A stretch of DNA of 41,089 bases from a virus, in IMG/VR virus record IMGVR_UViG_3300048927_000355, positions 1 through 41,089 of that record, one strand, 5' to 3'. This document shows positions 13,067 through 20,216 of this stretch, piece after piece; position 1 is the first letter of the stretch, and each line of letters starts with the position of its first letter. The position numbers and the translations under genes are program-made. The notes under the pieces were generated by a model. It worked only from the letters and a program-made list of their open reading frames with translations. It searched no databases and was not told where the DNA came from.

Positions 13067-14149
13067 ATGACTATTTCCCGCAAGATCGTGGCGTCTCTCG
13101 CCGCGTTCGCGCTGGCCGGTGCCGTGCTGTCGGCCCCCGCTAGCGCTGCTGTCCCGGCCGTGAAGGACCCGGCCATCCTGGCGGGCAAGAACGCCGACCC
13201 GTACAAGGGCTCGCCCGTCATCAGCAAGAGCACCGGCAAGATGACCGCCGATCTCGGCTCCAAGATCACGGCCAAGTCGGCTTGTGGCGTCTGTCGTCAG
13301 TACGGTGGGGCCTACCAGTTCGTTGGCACCGGCACGGCGGGCACCGGCGCGACCTCGGCCAAGGTCTCGACCAGCCAGCACAATCCGTACCTGAACGCGG
13401 CTAACGGCCACAGCCTCTCGGAGATCTCGGCCCAGGGCTTCTCGACCAGCGGCGCGGATGACAACATCGTGGAGATCGGCTGGCGCAACCCGTCGGCCAC
13501 TACCGGCAACGCCGGTTGCTCCAGCTCGACCAACCCGTGCCTGTTCCTCTACGCCTGGGTCAAGGGTATCGGCCAGGGCTACGGCCCGACCTCCCCGTAC
13601 TACGTCGACAACCCGGGCGAGTCGGTCAACAACGGCACGCCGCTGGCCATCACGGCCGGTGGGGCCAGCCCGACCGTGTTCTATGACTACGGCGCGCGGT
13701 ACATGGCCACCCCGCCGAGCTGGTGCACGACGACGCCGGGCATCGGCGCGTGGGTCATGAGCCAGGCCAACGCCGGTGTCTCGCGGGACATCGCCTGCTA
13801 CCTGAGCACGCTGTGGACCAACGCCGGGGAGTCGTTCACCGACATCCACCTGTTCCAGTCGTTCGACGAGATCGCGGACTCCGACACCAACCCGTGCACC
13901 GACATGGGCTCCGGCATCTTCGGCGTGGCCACCACGCCGAGCGCGGCCCAGTGGGTCAAGGGCTACACCCTGACCGGCCCGACCTCTCCGGTCGCGGACT
14001 GGACCACCAGCCATGTCTCGGTGACCCCGGCCGCTGTCACCCCCACGGCGTACCGGATCAACCGCAACTCGCAGACGGAGTACCGGGTCGGCGGCCCGGG
14101 CTTCGACGTGGTCGGCGGCACGGCGACCGGCACGGCGGGCAACTGCTAG
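13067..14149 (+). CDS. Secreted neprosin-like protein
   Basis: The product has 360 residues. A clear signal peptide (ISRKIVASLAAFALAGAVLSAPASA) precedes a domain with GHSLSEI, NIVEIGW, CLFLYAWVKG, a paired-Cys pattern, IACYLSTLW, HLFQSF and CTDMGSGIFG. This order resembles the neprosin (DUF239) domain of actinobacterial secreted proteins, a glutamate-type peptidase family in plants. Leaderless start: TAACCT (13054-13059), ATG 13067. A monocistronic gene with its own promoter and terminator inside the head genes is consistent with acquired cargo. The family assignment is by pattern memory only. Confidence 0.6.
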   Translation: MTISRKIVASLAAFALAGAVLSAPASAAVPAVKDPAILAGKNADPYKGSPVISKSTGKMTADLGSKITAKSACGVCRQYGGAYQFVGTGTAGTGATSAKVSTSQHNPYLNAANGHSLSEISAQGFSTSGADDNIVEIGWRNPSATTGNAGCSSSTNPCLFLYAWVKGIGQGYGPTSPYYVDNPGESVNNGTPLAITAGGASPTVFYDYGARYMATPPSWCTTTPGIGAWVMSQANAGVSRDIACYLSTLWTNAGESFTDIHLFQSFDEIADSDTNPCTDMGSGIFGVATTPSAAQWVKGYTLTGPTSPVADWTTSHVSVTPAAVTPTAYRINRNSQTEYRVGGPGFDVVGGTATGTAGNC

Positions 14150-14177
14150 CCTGATCACACTTGCCTGCCGGAGCCAG

Positions 14178-14213
14178 CAACGAGGCCCAGACCTGATGGT
14201 CTGGGCCTCGTTG
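14178..14213. terminator. Strong bidirectional terminator
   Basis: A perfect 16-base stem CAACGAGGCCCAGACC / GGTCTGGGCCTCGTTG, loop TGAT, between convergent genes. Confidence 0.85.
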
Positions 14214-14231
14214 TTGACGGTGCATTGTCAC
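14214..14231. promoter_or_regulatory. Operator-like inverted repeat, one mismatch
   Basis: TTGAC GGTGCATT GTCAC. It starts at the base after the terminator stem and contains the stop codon of the reverse gene 14228-14593. Confidence 0.6.
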
Positions 14232-14593
14232 TGCCACTTGACCCGGATGTCCGGCACGTACCCGATCCAGCAGTCCCGGCCGCGCCGGGTCAGGAACACC
14301 ACGTACAGCCAGCCGACCATGGTCCCGCCGTAGATCCGGAGCTGGATCAGGCCCCGCTGCTGAAGCCGTTCGGCGGCCCGGAGTTCCAGGAGCCGCATCC
14401 CGTGGCTGTCCTGCTTGATCAGCGTCCCCCAGGACGGAGAACGGCGGCATCTCATCAGCAGGTCCCACTGGTGCCCGCCCACCCGTTCGAACGGGACACC
14501 CCGGCCCGGCGTCTGACCCTGGGGGAGCGCGAGATACGCACCCGGTGGGTAGTACCGGGTGCGCGCCATCTCGTGCCGGTGGCGGCGGGTCAT
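14228..14593 (-). CDS. Hypothetical basic protein
   Basis: The product has 121 residues. ATG 14593 overlaps the upstream reverse gene's stop (ATGA). Basic N terminus, a RAAERLQQRGLIQLRIYGG segment that could be a winged-helix, and a C-terminal WIGYVPDIRVKWQ strand. Not recognised. Last gene of a three-gene coupled reverse operon. Confidence 0.6.
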   Translation of the reverse strand: MTRRHRHEMARTRYYPPGAYLALPQGQTPGRGVPFERVGGHQWDLLMRCRRSPSWGTLIKQDSHGMRLLELRAAERLQQRGLIQLRIYGGTMVGWLYVVFLTRRGRDCWIGYVPDIRVKWQ

Positions 14594-14871
14594 CGTGTCG
14601 CCCGGGTTTCGTGTCGGAGCGCCCGGCAGTCCGGTGTCCAGACGTACCGGTGCTCCAGCAGCACCTCGGGCAGCGTGGCCCACTCGAACGGGACGTGATC
14701 CCAGGTGCTCATGTCCTTGTCGGCCAGGAACACCGGTGCTCCGGTCAGGGTTCCGTTCCCGAGGGAGATGAACAGGCCGAGCCATCCGGGGAACTCGCCG
14801 GTACCGCGCTCGATCACCCGGATGGCCGAATTGCCGTTGGTCAGCGTGGAGCCGACCTGGATCTGATTCAT
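14590..14871 (-). CDS. Hypothetical protein
   Basis: The product has 93 residues, starting MNQIQVGSTLTNGNSAIRV, beta-rich with a hydrophobic middle (FPGWLGLFISL) and an Arg-rich end. ATG 14871 overlaps the previous stop (ATGA) and follows GGGAGGACAGG. Not recognised. Confidence 0.6.
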   Translation of the reverse strand: MNQIQVGSTLTNGNSAIRVIERGTGEFPGWLGLFISLGNGTLTGAPVFLADKDMSTWDHVPFEWATLPEVLLEHRYVWTPDCRALRHETRATR

Positions 14872-15038
14872 CGCCTGTCCTCCCGGGCCGACCAGACGGT
14901 CTGGCACTTCACGACTTCGGTGTCCTTGTCGGCGTTTTTCTGCGCCCACTCCATCGCGGCTCGGTGGTCCCGGCCGAAATGCTTGCGTGGCCGGTTGTTG
15001 GCCGTCGTGTAGTAGACGAAGTATTCCGGGTCTTCCAT
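14868..15038 (-). CDS. Hypothetical small protein
   Basis: The product has 56 residues: MEDPEYFVYYTTANNRPRK, then a helical DHRAAMEWAQKNADKD. ATG 15038 follows GGAAGGGGAGG. First of three coupled reverse genes; it may be transcribed through the hairpin at 15056-15081 from the promoter at 15832-15860. Confidence 0.6.
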   Translation of the reverse strand: MEDPEYFVYYTTANNRPRKHFGRDHRAAMEWAQKNADKDTEVVKCQTVWSAREDRR

Positions 15039-15055
15039 CGTCCTCCCCTTCCGTG

Positions 15056-15081
15056 CGGGGGACCTCCGCAGAGGTCCCCCG
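15056..15081. terminator. Hairpin between reverse genes, GGGGGACC family
   Basis: A perfect eleven-base stem CGGGGGACCTC / GAGGTCCCCCG with loop CGCA, without a T run in the direction of the flanking genes. It may attenuate or process the reverse transcript. Confidence 0.55.
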
Positions 15082-15095
15082 ACCTGGTGTTTTCT

Positions 15096-15794
15096 TTACT
15101 TCGACCCACAATCGGGTCCCAATCCCTGTGCGAAGTACGGGTTCTTGGTGTCGCTGAGCTGGCGGTGGCAGCGCGAGCACCGGCGCAGCGTGTGAGCGGC
15201 CAGCACGCGGGCTCCATCCACGTCAGCGCGGATCGCGTCCAGGATCCGGGCCTTCTCCGCTGCGTTGCGGATGGGGAACTCCTCATCCGAGGAGATCCGG
15301 GCCAGGAAGGTGAAACCCGCCCACCGGCCGTGCTCGCCGCCGTAGTTGATCGAGTAGCACTTGACTTCGTCGTCGGTGATCGCGTACCGGCCAGCCGGGA
15401 TCGTGACCGCCGTGCCGCTGGTCGGCCGGGGAGCGGGAACCTGAGCGGCCTCCAGCTCCTTGACCTTGGCGATCATCTTGGAAATCCAGGCGCTCACGTC
15501 ACCACCCCGGGCCGGGCTCTCCCAGGCCCCGGCCTCGCTCTTGCGGGCGATGTAGGCGTCGGTCTTGGCCCCCAGCTCGGGATCCAGGTCCATGATCTGC
15601 TTGGTCAGCTTCAGCATGAGATCGCGCTGGGCCGGGGTGCGGACATCCACGGTCTCGGTGACCAGGTCCAGCAGGTCGTCGGCCTCGGCAATCGCGCCGC
15701 CACCAGTGTTGTTGGCACCGTGTGCGTCGTGGAAAGCCATCAGCCAGCGCGCCGTGTGCGGGTTGTTCCGGTAGTTCCGCTCGATGGTCCGCAT
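15096..15794 (-). CDS. DUF6011-type zinc protein
   Basis: The product has 232 residues; ATG 15794 follows AGGGGAGCAGG. N-terminal helical part (RNYRNNPHTARWLMAFHDAH) and a C-terminal CSRCHRQLSD ... GLGPDCGS motif, the C-x2-C ... GxGP-x-C pattern of DUF6011, seen in many actinobacterial and phage proteins with other DNA-related domains. The middle has a KMIAKVKELEA helix and a beta segment. Substrate unknown. Transcribed from the promoter at 15832-15860. Confidence 0.7.
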   Translation of the reverse strand: MRTIERNYRNNPHTARWLMAFHDAHGANNTGGGAIAEADDLLDLVTETVDVRTPAQRDLMLKLTKQIMDLDPELGAKTDAYIARKSEAGAWESPARGGDVSAWISKMIAKVKELEAAQVPAPRPTSGTAVTIPAGRYAITDDEVKCYSINYGGEHGRWAGFTFLARISSDEEFPIRNAAEKARILDAIRADVDGARVLAAHTLRRCSRCHRQLSDTKNPYFAQGLGPDCGSK

Positions 15795-15831
15795 GTCCTG
15801 CTCCCCTGCTCGTTCCTCGCTGACAGGACAA

Positions 15832-15860
15832 ACATTACAGGCTTGACTGTGAGGTGTCAA
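15832..15860 (-). promoter_or_regulatory. Sigma70-type promoter with operator over the -35 box
   Basis: On the reverse strand: TTGACA (15855-15860), 17-base spacer, TAATGT (15832-15837). Drives 15794-14228. Confidence 0.8.
15843..15860. promoter_or_regulatory. Operator-like inverted repeat, perfect copy
   Basis: TTGAC TGTGAGGT GTCAA. It covers the -35 box and also the stop codon of the gene 15857-16015. Confidence 0.75.
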
Positions 15861-16015
15861 GAGCGAGGAGCCGGTGCTTTCGGCCGGTGCTCGACATCGC
15901 CGTAGTGGCACCAGGGCTCCGTCTCGCGGAATCGGAAGATCTTGGAGTCGCACCAGCAAATGGCTTCCATCGGCTTGCCGGTGCTGGACTGGATGGCTTT
16001 CGTCAGAGACTTCAT
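15857..16015 (-). CDS. Hypothetical small Cys-containing protein, leaderless
   Basis: The product has 52 residues: MKSLTKAIQSSTGKPMEAI, then CWCDSKIFRFRE ... WCHYGD, perhaps a small metal-binding fold. ATG 16015 lies 7 bases after TATAGT, so the transcript should be leaderless. The stop lies within the next promoter. Confidence 0.6.
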   Translation of the reverse strand: MKSLTKAIQSSTGKPMEAICWCDSKIFRFRETEPWCHYGDVEHRPKAPAPRS

Positions 16016-16022
16016 GGAACCT

Positions 16023-16051
16023 ACTATACAGTAACGACTGCAAAGTGTCAA
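16023..16051 (-). promoter_or_regulatory. Near-consensus sigma70-type promoter
   Basis: On the reverse strand: TTGACA (16046-16051), 17-base spacer, TATAGT (16023-16028), the best promoter match in the window. Confidence 0.85.
16034..16051. promoter_or_regulatory. Operator-like inverted repeat, two mismatches
   Basis: ACGAC TGCAAAGT GTCAA over the -35 box of the promoter at 16023-16051. Confidence 0.5.
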
Positions 16052-16119
16052 CCGGGGAGTCGGGAGATTTCTCAGTCGCGCCGGATGGACATCTGACGTG
16101 AGCTGGCCATGCCCGGTGC

Positions 16120-16148
16120 TAGGATCGCGATTGACATGCTGGTGTCAG
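16120..16148 (+). promoter_or_regulatory. Capsid operon promoter region with operator at the transcript start
   Basis: -10-like TAGGAT (16120-16125) with no clear -35. The operator-like repeat TTGAC ATGCTGGT GTCAG (16131-16148, one mismatch) begins where transcription should start, 52 bp before the capsid start codon. Confidence 0.5.
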
Positions 16149-16199
16149 GATTCGGTCCGGCCGGGAGTCGCACACAAGATCGACCGTAAAGGTGGACCC

Positions 16200-17927
16200 A
16201 TGTACACGTTCCCGTTCGAGGTCCCGGCCGACCTCAGCGCGCTCTCGGCTGAAGAGTTCGCCACGTTCCAGGCCCAGGTGCGCGAGCACGCTGGCACGGT
16301 CCTGGCGGACGACAACGCTCCGGCCAACGCTCTTCTGGCCACCCGCGACCTTCACGCCCAGGTCACGGCTGAGGACGAGCGCCGGACGACCCAGGCCAAC
16401 GAGGCCGCCGCCGCGCGCGCCGAGCTGGCCGCCGCGACCGCCCCCGCGCCGGTCGCCACCGAGCCGGTTCCGGCCCCCGAGCCCACTCCGGCTCCCGAGC
16501 CGACCCCGGCCCCGCAGGTCCCGGCCCCGGGCGGCAGCGAGCCGATCCCGGCCGTGACCGCCAGCACCCTGGACCCGACCCCGGAGACTCCTCGCGAGGT
16601 CTACGCCGTTCTCACCGCGAGCGCGGACGCGCCGAACGTCGGCTCCGAACTCACGTTCGCCAGCGTCGGGGAGCTGCTGGAGCGCCGTCTCTCGTCCTAC
16701 CCCCAGGGCGGCAAGAGCGCGGCCCTGTCCGGCCAGGTCGAGACCCGCAAGCTGAACGCCAACGGCACGCACTTCGCGATGGGTGGCCGGTCGCTGACCC
16801 GGCACAACAACGTCGCGATCCAGCGCCGGTTCCCCGAGGACCTGCGCATCACCGACGCCAACAAGGCGATGGGCGTCCTGGAGCACGCGGGCCGTCAGTC
16901 CCGTCTCCCGGGTGGCTCGCTGGTCGCCAGCATCTCGGACCAGGTCGGCCGGGGTGGCCGGTCGCTGACCGCCGCCGCTGGCTGGTGCGCGCCGTCCGAG
17001 ACCATCTACGACCTGTGCATGCTGGAGACCCGTGACGGCATGCTCGACCTCCCCGAGGTCGAGGCCGTGCGCGGCGGTTTCAACATCCCCTCGGACGGCG
17101 GCCCGAACTTCGCGTCGATTTACGACTCGATCGGGGACGACGGCGATGTCATCCTGACCGAGTACGACGTGATCAACGGGACCGACAAGGTCTGTATCGA
17201 GATCCCGTGCCCGGACTTCGAGGAGGTCCGGCTGGACGTGGCCTACCTCTGCCTCACCGGCGCGCTGCTCCAGCGCCGGGGTTACCCGGAGATCGTCAAC
17301 CGCTTCTCCCAGGGCGCGCTGATCGGCCTGGACCACAAGGTCAACGAGTCGGTCATTGCCCGTATGGTCGCGGGCTCGGGCGCGGCGCGCACGATCCCGG
17401 ACAACGTCGGCGGCGACGACGCGGTCTCCCAGCTCCTCTCGGCTGTCGAGGTGGCCGCCGAAGATATCAAGTACCGCAACCGCATGGGTCGCGGCGCGAC
17501 GATCGAGGTCGTGCTTCCCGCCTGGGCGATCGCGCCGATGCGGGCCGCGCTCGCGCGTCGCCGGGGTGTCTCCGAGTGGGACGTGTCGGACGGCGAGATC
17601 CTGGCCGCCTTCACCACCCGCCACGTCGTGCCGCACTTCGTCTACGACTGGCAGGACGCGTTCAGCGGCCTCTCGACCGGCCCCGGCCGGGCGGCGGGCA
17701 TCACCGCGTTCCCGACCGACATCTCGTTCTTGGCCTACCCGGCCGGGACCTGGGTCAAGGCGGTCCGCTCGGTGGTCAACCTGGACACCGTGTACGACAA
17801 CGCGATGCTGACCCAGAACCAGTTCACCGCGCTGTTCGTGGAGGACGGGTTCGCCGTGATGCAGATGTGCACCGACTCGCGCCTCTACACAGTCGGGTTC
17901 GACCCCAACGGTCTGTGCTGCGCCTGA
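16200..17927 (+). CDS. Major capsid protein with fused N-terminal scaffold-like region
   Basis: The product has 575 residues; ATG 16200 follows AAAGGTGG. Residues 1-80 are a charged helix like a delta/scaffold region, 81-117 a Pro/Ala/Glu linker (PAPEPTPAPEPTPAP), and the rest has the alternating pattern of HK97-fold capsid proteins, including a long spine-like helix (about 380-430). The upstream protease presumably removes the first domains. Position before the virion and tail-tube genes supports the call. It has paired Cys residues (GWCAPS, DLCML, LCLTG, LCC) which might cross-link subunits. Confidence 0.85.
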   Translation: MYTFPFEVPADLSALSAEEFATFQAQVREHAGTVLADDNAPANALLATRDLHAQVTAEDERRTTQANEAAAARAELAAATAPAPVATEPVPAPEPTPAPEPTPAPQVPAPGGSEPIPAVTASTLDPTPETPREVYAVLTASADAPNVGSELTFASVGELLERRLSSYPQGGKSAALSGQVETRKLNANGTHFAMGGRSLTRHNNVAIQRRFPEDLRITDANKAMGVLEHAGRQSRLPGGSLVASISDQVGRGGRSLTAAAGWCAPSETIYDLCMLETRDGMLDLPEVEAVRGGFNIPSDGGPNFASIYDSIGDDGDVILTEYDVINGTDKVCIEIPCPDFEEVRLDVAYLCLTGALLQRRGYPEIVNRFSQGALIGLDHKVNESVIARMVAGSGAARTIPDNVGGDDAVSQLLSAVEVAAEDIKYRNRMGRGATIEVVLPAWAIAPMRAALARRRGVSEWDVSDGEILAAFTTRHVVPHFVYDWQDAFSGLSTGPGRAAGITAFPTDISFLAYPAGTWVKAVRSVVNLDTVYDNAMLTQNQFTALFVEDGFAVMQMCTDSRLYTVGFDPNGLCCA

Positions 17928-17937
17928 TCACCTCCCA

Positions 17938-17973
17938 GGTTGCTCCCAGAACATCCTAGTTCTGGGAGCAACC
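17938..17973 (+). terminator. Strong hairpin directly after the capsid gene
   Basis: A perfect 15-base stem GGTTGCTCCCAGAAC / GTTCTGGGAGCAACC, loop ATCCTA, no T run; the next gene has its own AAGGAGGTG. It probably acts as a partial terminator or a 3' stabiliser that keeps capsid mRNA in excess. Confidence 0.6.
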
Positions 17974-17998
17974 GACCACCTGAAGGAGGTGAGCAAAC

Positions 17999-18826
17999 AT
18001 GGCACTGATTCCCGCACCGCTGGTCGCCGCGCCGGGACCGTTGCGCCGCCGCTACGGCCTGTTCGACGCGGCCAGCGGACCGCTTGACCTTCCCCCGCAT
18101 GGGGAGGGCGGTGGCATCCGGTTCGTCCAGGAGAATTGCGGCAAGTCGTACGCCTACGGCGTGACCTGCTACGAGCCCGGCGACGCTCCGGCCAAGCCGC
18201 TGGACGCTGACAACGAAGAGGTCGAGACCGGCGTTTTCGCCGTGCTCTCGACGCTCAACTGCTCAGCGGTCGGTTACACGCTGGACGAGTACCGGGCCAA
18301 GATCCGGCGTCGCCAGGAGGCCAACGAGATGCCCGCTGTCGAGGCCGCTCTCTGGACCGGTCTGGACTTCGAGGGCAACGACCTCGAGATCCGGAGCCTG
18401 GACGGGCAGGCCGAGAACATCGGCGGGTCGTACAACCCCGACCTGATCACCGATGTGGTCGGTGCACTTGAGCGGTACGCCTACACGACCCAGGGGTACG
18501 GCAGCGTGGCCTACATCCACGCACCTATCGAGGTCGCGGCTTTCGCGGCTGAAGCGGGCATGGCCGTCCCCGAGAGCCCGGGCAACCCGAACTCGCGCAA
18601 GCTGACCCCGGCCGGTTCGGTCTGGTCGTTCGGCGCGTACCCGGCAGGCTCGATCATCATCACCGGTCAGACCACGGTCTGGCGCGCGCCGGAGATCCAG
18701 ATCTACGACGCGTTCGACACGGCCACCAACGAGCGCCTGCTGGTGGCCGAACGGGCATATGCCGTTGCGTTTGAGTGCTTCGCGGGCCGCGCGGAGTTCG
18801 ATCCCTTGGAGGTCACGTCGCCATGA
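17999..18826 (+). CDS. Virion structural protein, function unassigned
   Basis: The product has 275 residues; ATG 17999 is 8 bases after AAGGAGGTG. A mixed strand/helix protein with ENCGKSYAYGVTCYEPG near the N terminus and a GSVAYIHAPIEVAAFAAEAG helix. It lies between capsid and tail tube, where actinophages often encode a second capsid-like, decoration or connector protein; I cannot decide between these. It overlaps the next gene by ATGA. Confidence 0.65.
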   Translation: MALIPAPLVAAPGPLRRRYGLFDAASGPLDLPPHGEGGGIRFVQENCGKSYAYGVTCYEPGDAPAKPLDADNEEVETGVFAVLSTLNCSAVGYTLDEYRAKIRRRQEANEMPAVEAALWTGLDFEGNDLEIRSLDGQAENIGGSYNPDLITDVVGALERYAYTTQGYGSVAYIHAPIEVAAFAAEAGMAVPESPGNPNSRKLTPAGSVWSFGAYPAGSIIITGQTTVWRAPEIQIYDAFDTATNERLLVAERAYAVAFECFAGRAEFDPLEVTSP

Positions 18827-19515
18827 CGAACCTGCTGTGCGCCAAACCCCTCCAGGGGGAGACCATCCGGGTCACCCGTCTGGACGAGTGCGGTAACCCC
18901 GAGTTCGGCGACTGCGCGTACGCGGTCTCGGACGGTTTCGTCCAGGTCGTGCTCACCCCGAACTCGGAAGAGGGCGAGCGCTTTCTCCAGCGCAATGCTC
19001 GGGGCCGGGCGATCGTGAACCAGCGGAGCGCGCCGTCGCTCAACTGGTACGACGTGTCGATCCAGTTCCAGGAGGTGGACCCGGAGCTGTTCACCATCGT
19101 TACCGGCCTCCAGCCGTACGAGGACGACCAGGGCAACGTAATCGGCTTCCCGGTCACGGAGTCCGATTTCGCGACGGCCAACTTTGCGCTGGAAGCGTGG
19201 ATGGGCAACGCCGAGGAGCAGTGCCTGCCGGGTGACACGTTCCCGTTCTTCGGTTACAACCTGCTCCCCTGGGTGGTCGAGGGCGCGCTGTCCGAGGACA
19301 TCACCATCACCAACGACCTGATCACCTTCACGGTGGTCGGCCGGACCCGCAAGGGCACGCCGTGGGGCACCGGCCCGTACGACGTGGTCCGGGACTCCGA
19401 TGGTGACCCGGCCCCGCTGTTCACCGCAATTCCGACCGACACGCACCACTTGCCGATCTGGACCCAGCTCGCTCCCCCGGTTGCCGAGTGTGGCTGCCAG
19501 TCGCTGTCGAGCTGA
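18823..19515 (+). CDS. Major tail protein (tail tube)
   Basis: The product has 230 residues. The APSLNWYDVSIQFQEVDPEL and TGLQPYEDDQGNVIGFP segments and the all-beta pattern fit actinophage major tail proteins, which polymerise into the tail tube. ATG 18823 overlaps the previous stop. The C terminus (ECGCQSLSS) ends just before a terminator, matching the need for high, separate expression. Confidence 0.7.
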   Translation: MTNLLCAKPLQGETIRVTRLDECGNPEFGDCAYAVSDGFVQVVLTPNSEEGERFLQRNARGRAIVNQRSAPSLNWYDVSIQFQEVDPELFTIVTGLQPYEDDQGNVIGFPVTESDFATANFALEAWMGNAEEQCLPGDTFPFFGYNLLPWVVEGALSEDITITNDLITFTVVGRTRKGTPWGTGPYDVVRDSDGDPAPLFTAIPTDTHHLPIWTQLAPPVAECGCQSLSS

Positions 19516-19523
19516 CGACACAG

Positions 19524-19552
19524 GAAAGCCCCGGCCACCGGCCGGGGCTTTC
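19524..19552 (+). terminator. Rho-independent terminator
   Basis: A 13-base stem GAAAGCCCCGGCC / GGCCGGGGCTTTC, loop ACC, then TTCCT. Closes the capsid/tail-tube operon. Confidence 0.8.
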
Positions 19553-19606
19553 TTCCTGGTAGACTTTACAGTGACGGCGGGGAGGTCCCGTCAGGGAAAG
19601 GGCACG

Positions 19607-19789
19607 TTGAAAAAGAGCGAGAAGCAGGCCAAGGAACGTCTCCGGAACCACCCGGCCATCGCGGACATTGATCACGTCGCTGTGGTGACCAAAAAGGGCG
19701 CGCGGCTGGAGTACAACCAGGGCCAGGCCGTCAAGCAGGGATTCGGCTCCGGGCTCCGCGACATCCTGGGGTCTCGCAAGAAGAAGTGA
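19607..19789 (+). CDS. Small basic hypothetical protein
   Basis: The product has 60 residues: MKKSEKQAKERLRNHPAIAD and a Lys-rich end (SRKKK). TTG 19607 follows GGGAAAGGG; an alternative is a GTG at 19571, 5 bases after TAGACT, which would add 12 residues. Probable nucleic-acid binder by charge. Its stop lies in an operator-like repeat. Confidence 0.6.
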   Translation: MKKSEKQAKERLRNHPAIADIDHVAVVTKKGARLEYNQGQAVKQGFGSGLRDILGSRKKK

Positions 19790-19803
19790 CAGTGCACCGT
19801 CAA
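19786..19803. promoter_or_regulatory. Operator-like inverted repeat, one mismatch
   Basis: GTGAC AGTGCACC GTCAA. It contains the preceding stop codon and overlaps the first two bases of the next terminator stem. Confidence 0.6.
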
Positions 19804-19833
19804 GGCCCGGGTCTTCATCGGACCCGGGCCTTT
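19802..19833 (+). terminator. Rho-independent terminator
   Basis: A twelve-base stem AAGGCCCGGGTC / GACCCGGGCCTT with a seven-base loop and a short T run. Confidence 0.75.
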
Positions 19834-19867
19834 CGCGTACGCTGAGCTGGACGAATGGAGACCGGAC

Positions 19868-20203
19868 ATGCCACTCAACACGGCGGGCATTAACGCGTTC
19901 CTGGAGGACGGCAACGAGGCCGTTGTCTGGGTCGCGATCGGCAGCGGCCCCACTGCCGGGGACCAGACCTCGGCCCAGCGCCGTCAGATGGCCAGTTCGG
20001 TGGCCGGTGGCGTGATCACCGCGACCGGCGTGCCCTACTCGTTCACCGGCACCCCGGCCGCTGGCGCGACGCACGCTCTCTTCTTCAGCGCGAGCACGGG
20101 CGGCACGTTCTACGGGTACGACGCGATGACCGGTGATCAGGCATTCAACGCGTCCGGCGCGTACGACATCACCGCGCTGACCATCACCGGCTCCAGCACC
20201 TGA
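19868..20203 (+). CDS. Virion-associated beta protein
   Basis: The product has 111 residues; ATG 19868 follows GGAGACC. Alternating hydrophobic pattern with many Gly, Ser and Thr (VVWVAIGSG, TFYGYDA, DITALTITG), typical of head or tail decoration proteins. A possible -10 box TACGCT lies at 19838-19843. No family recognised. Confidence 0.6.
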   Translation: MPLNTAGINAFLEDGNEAVVWVAIGSGPTAGDQTSAQRRQMASSVAGGVITATGVPYSFTGTPAAGATHALFFSASTGGTFYGYDAMTGDQAFNASGAYDITALTITGSST

Positions 20204-20216
20204 GCGGCGGCCACTC

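Noticed and set aside
16119-17636. Reverse-strand open frame of 505 codons opposite the capsid gene
   Set aside because: Mirror of codon bias, Arg/Gly/Val-rich without structure; no promoter or ribosome binding site.
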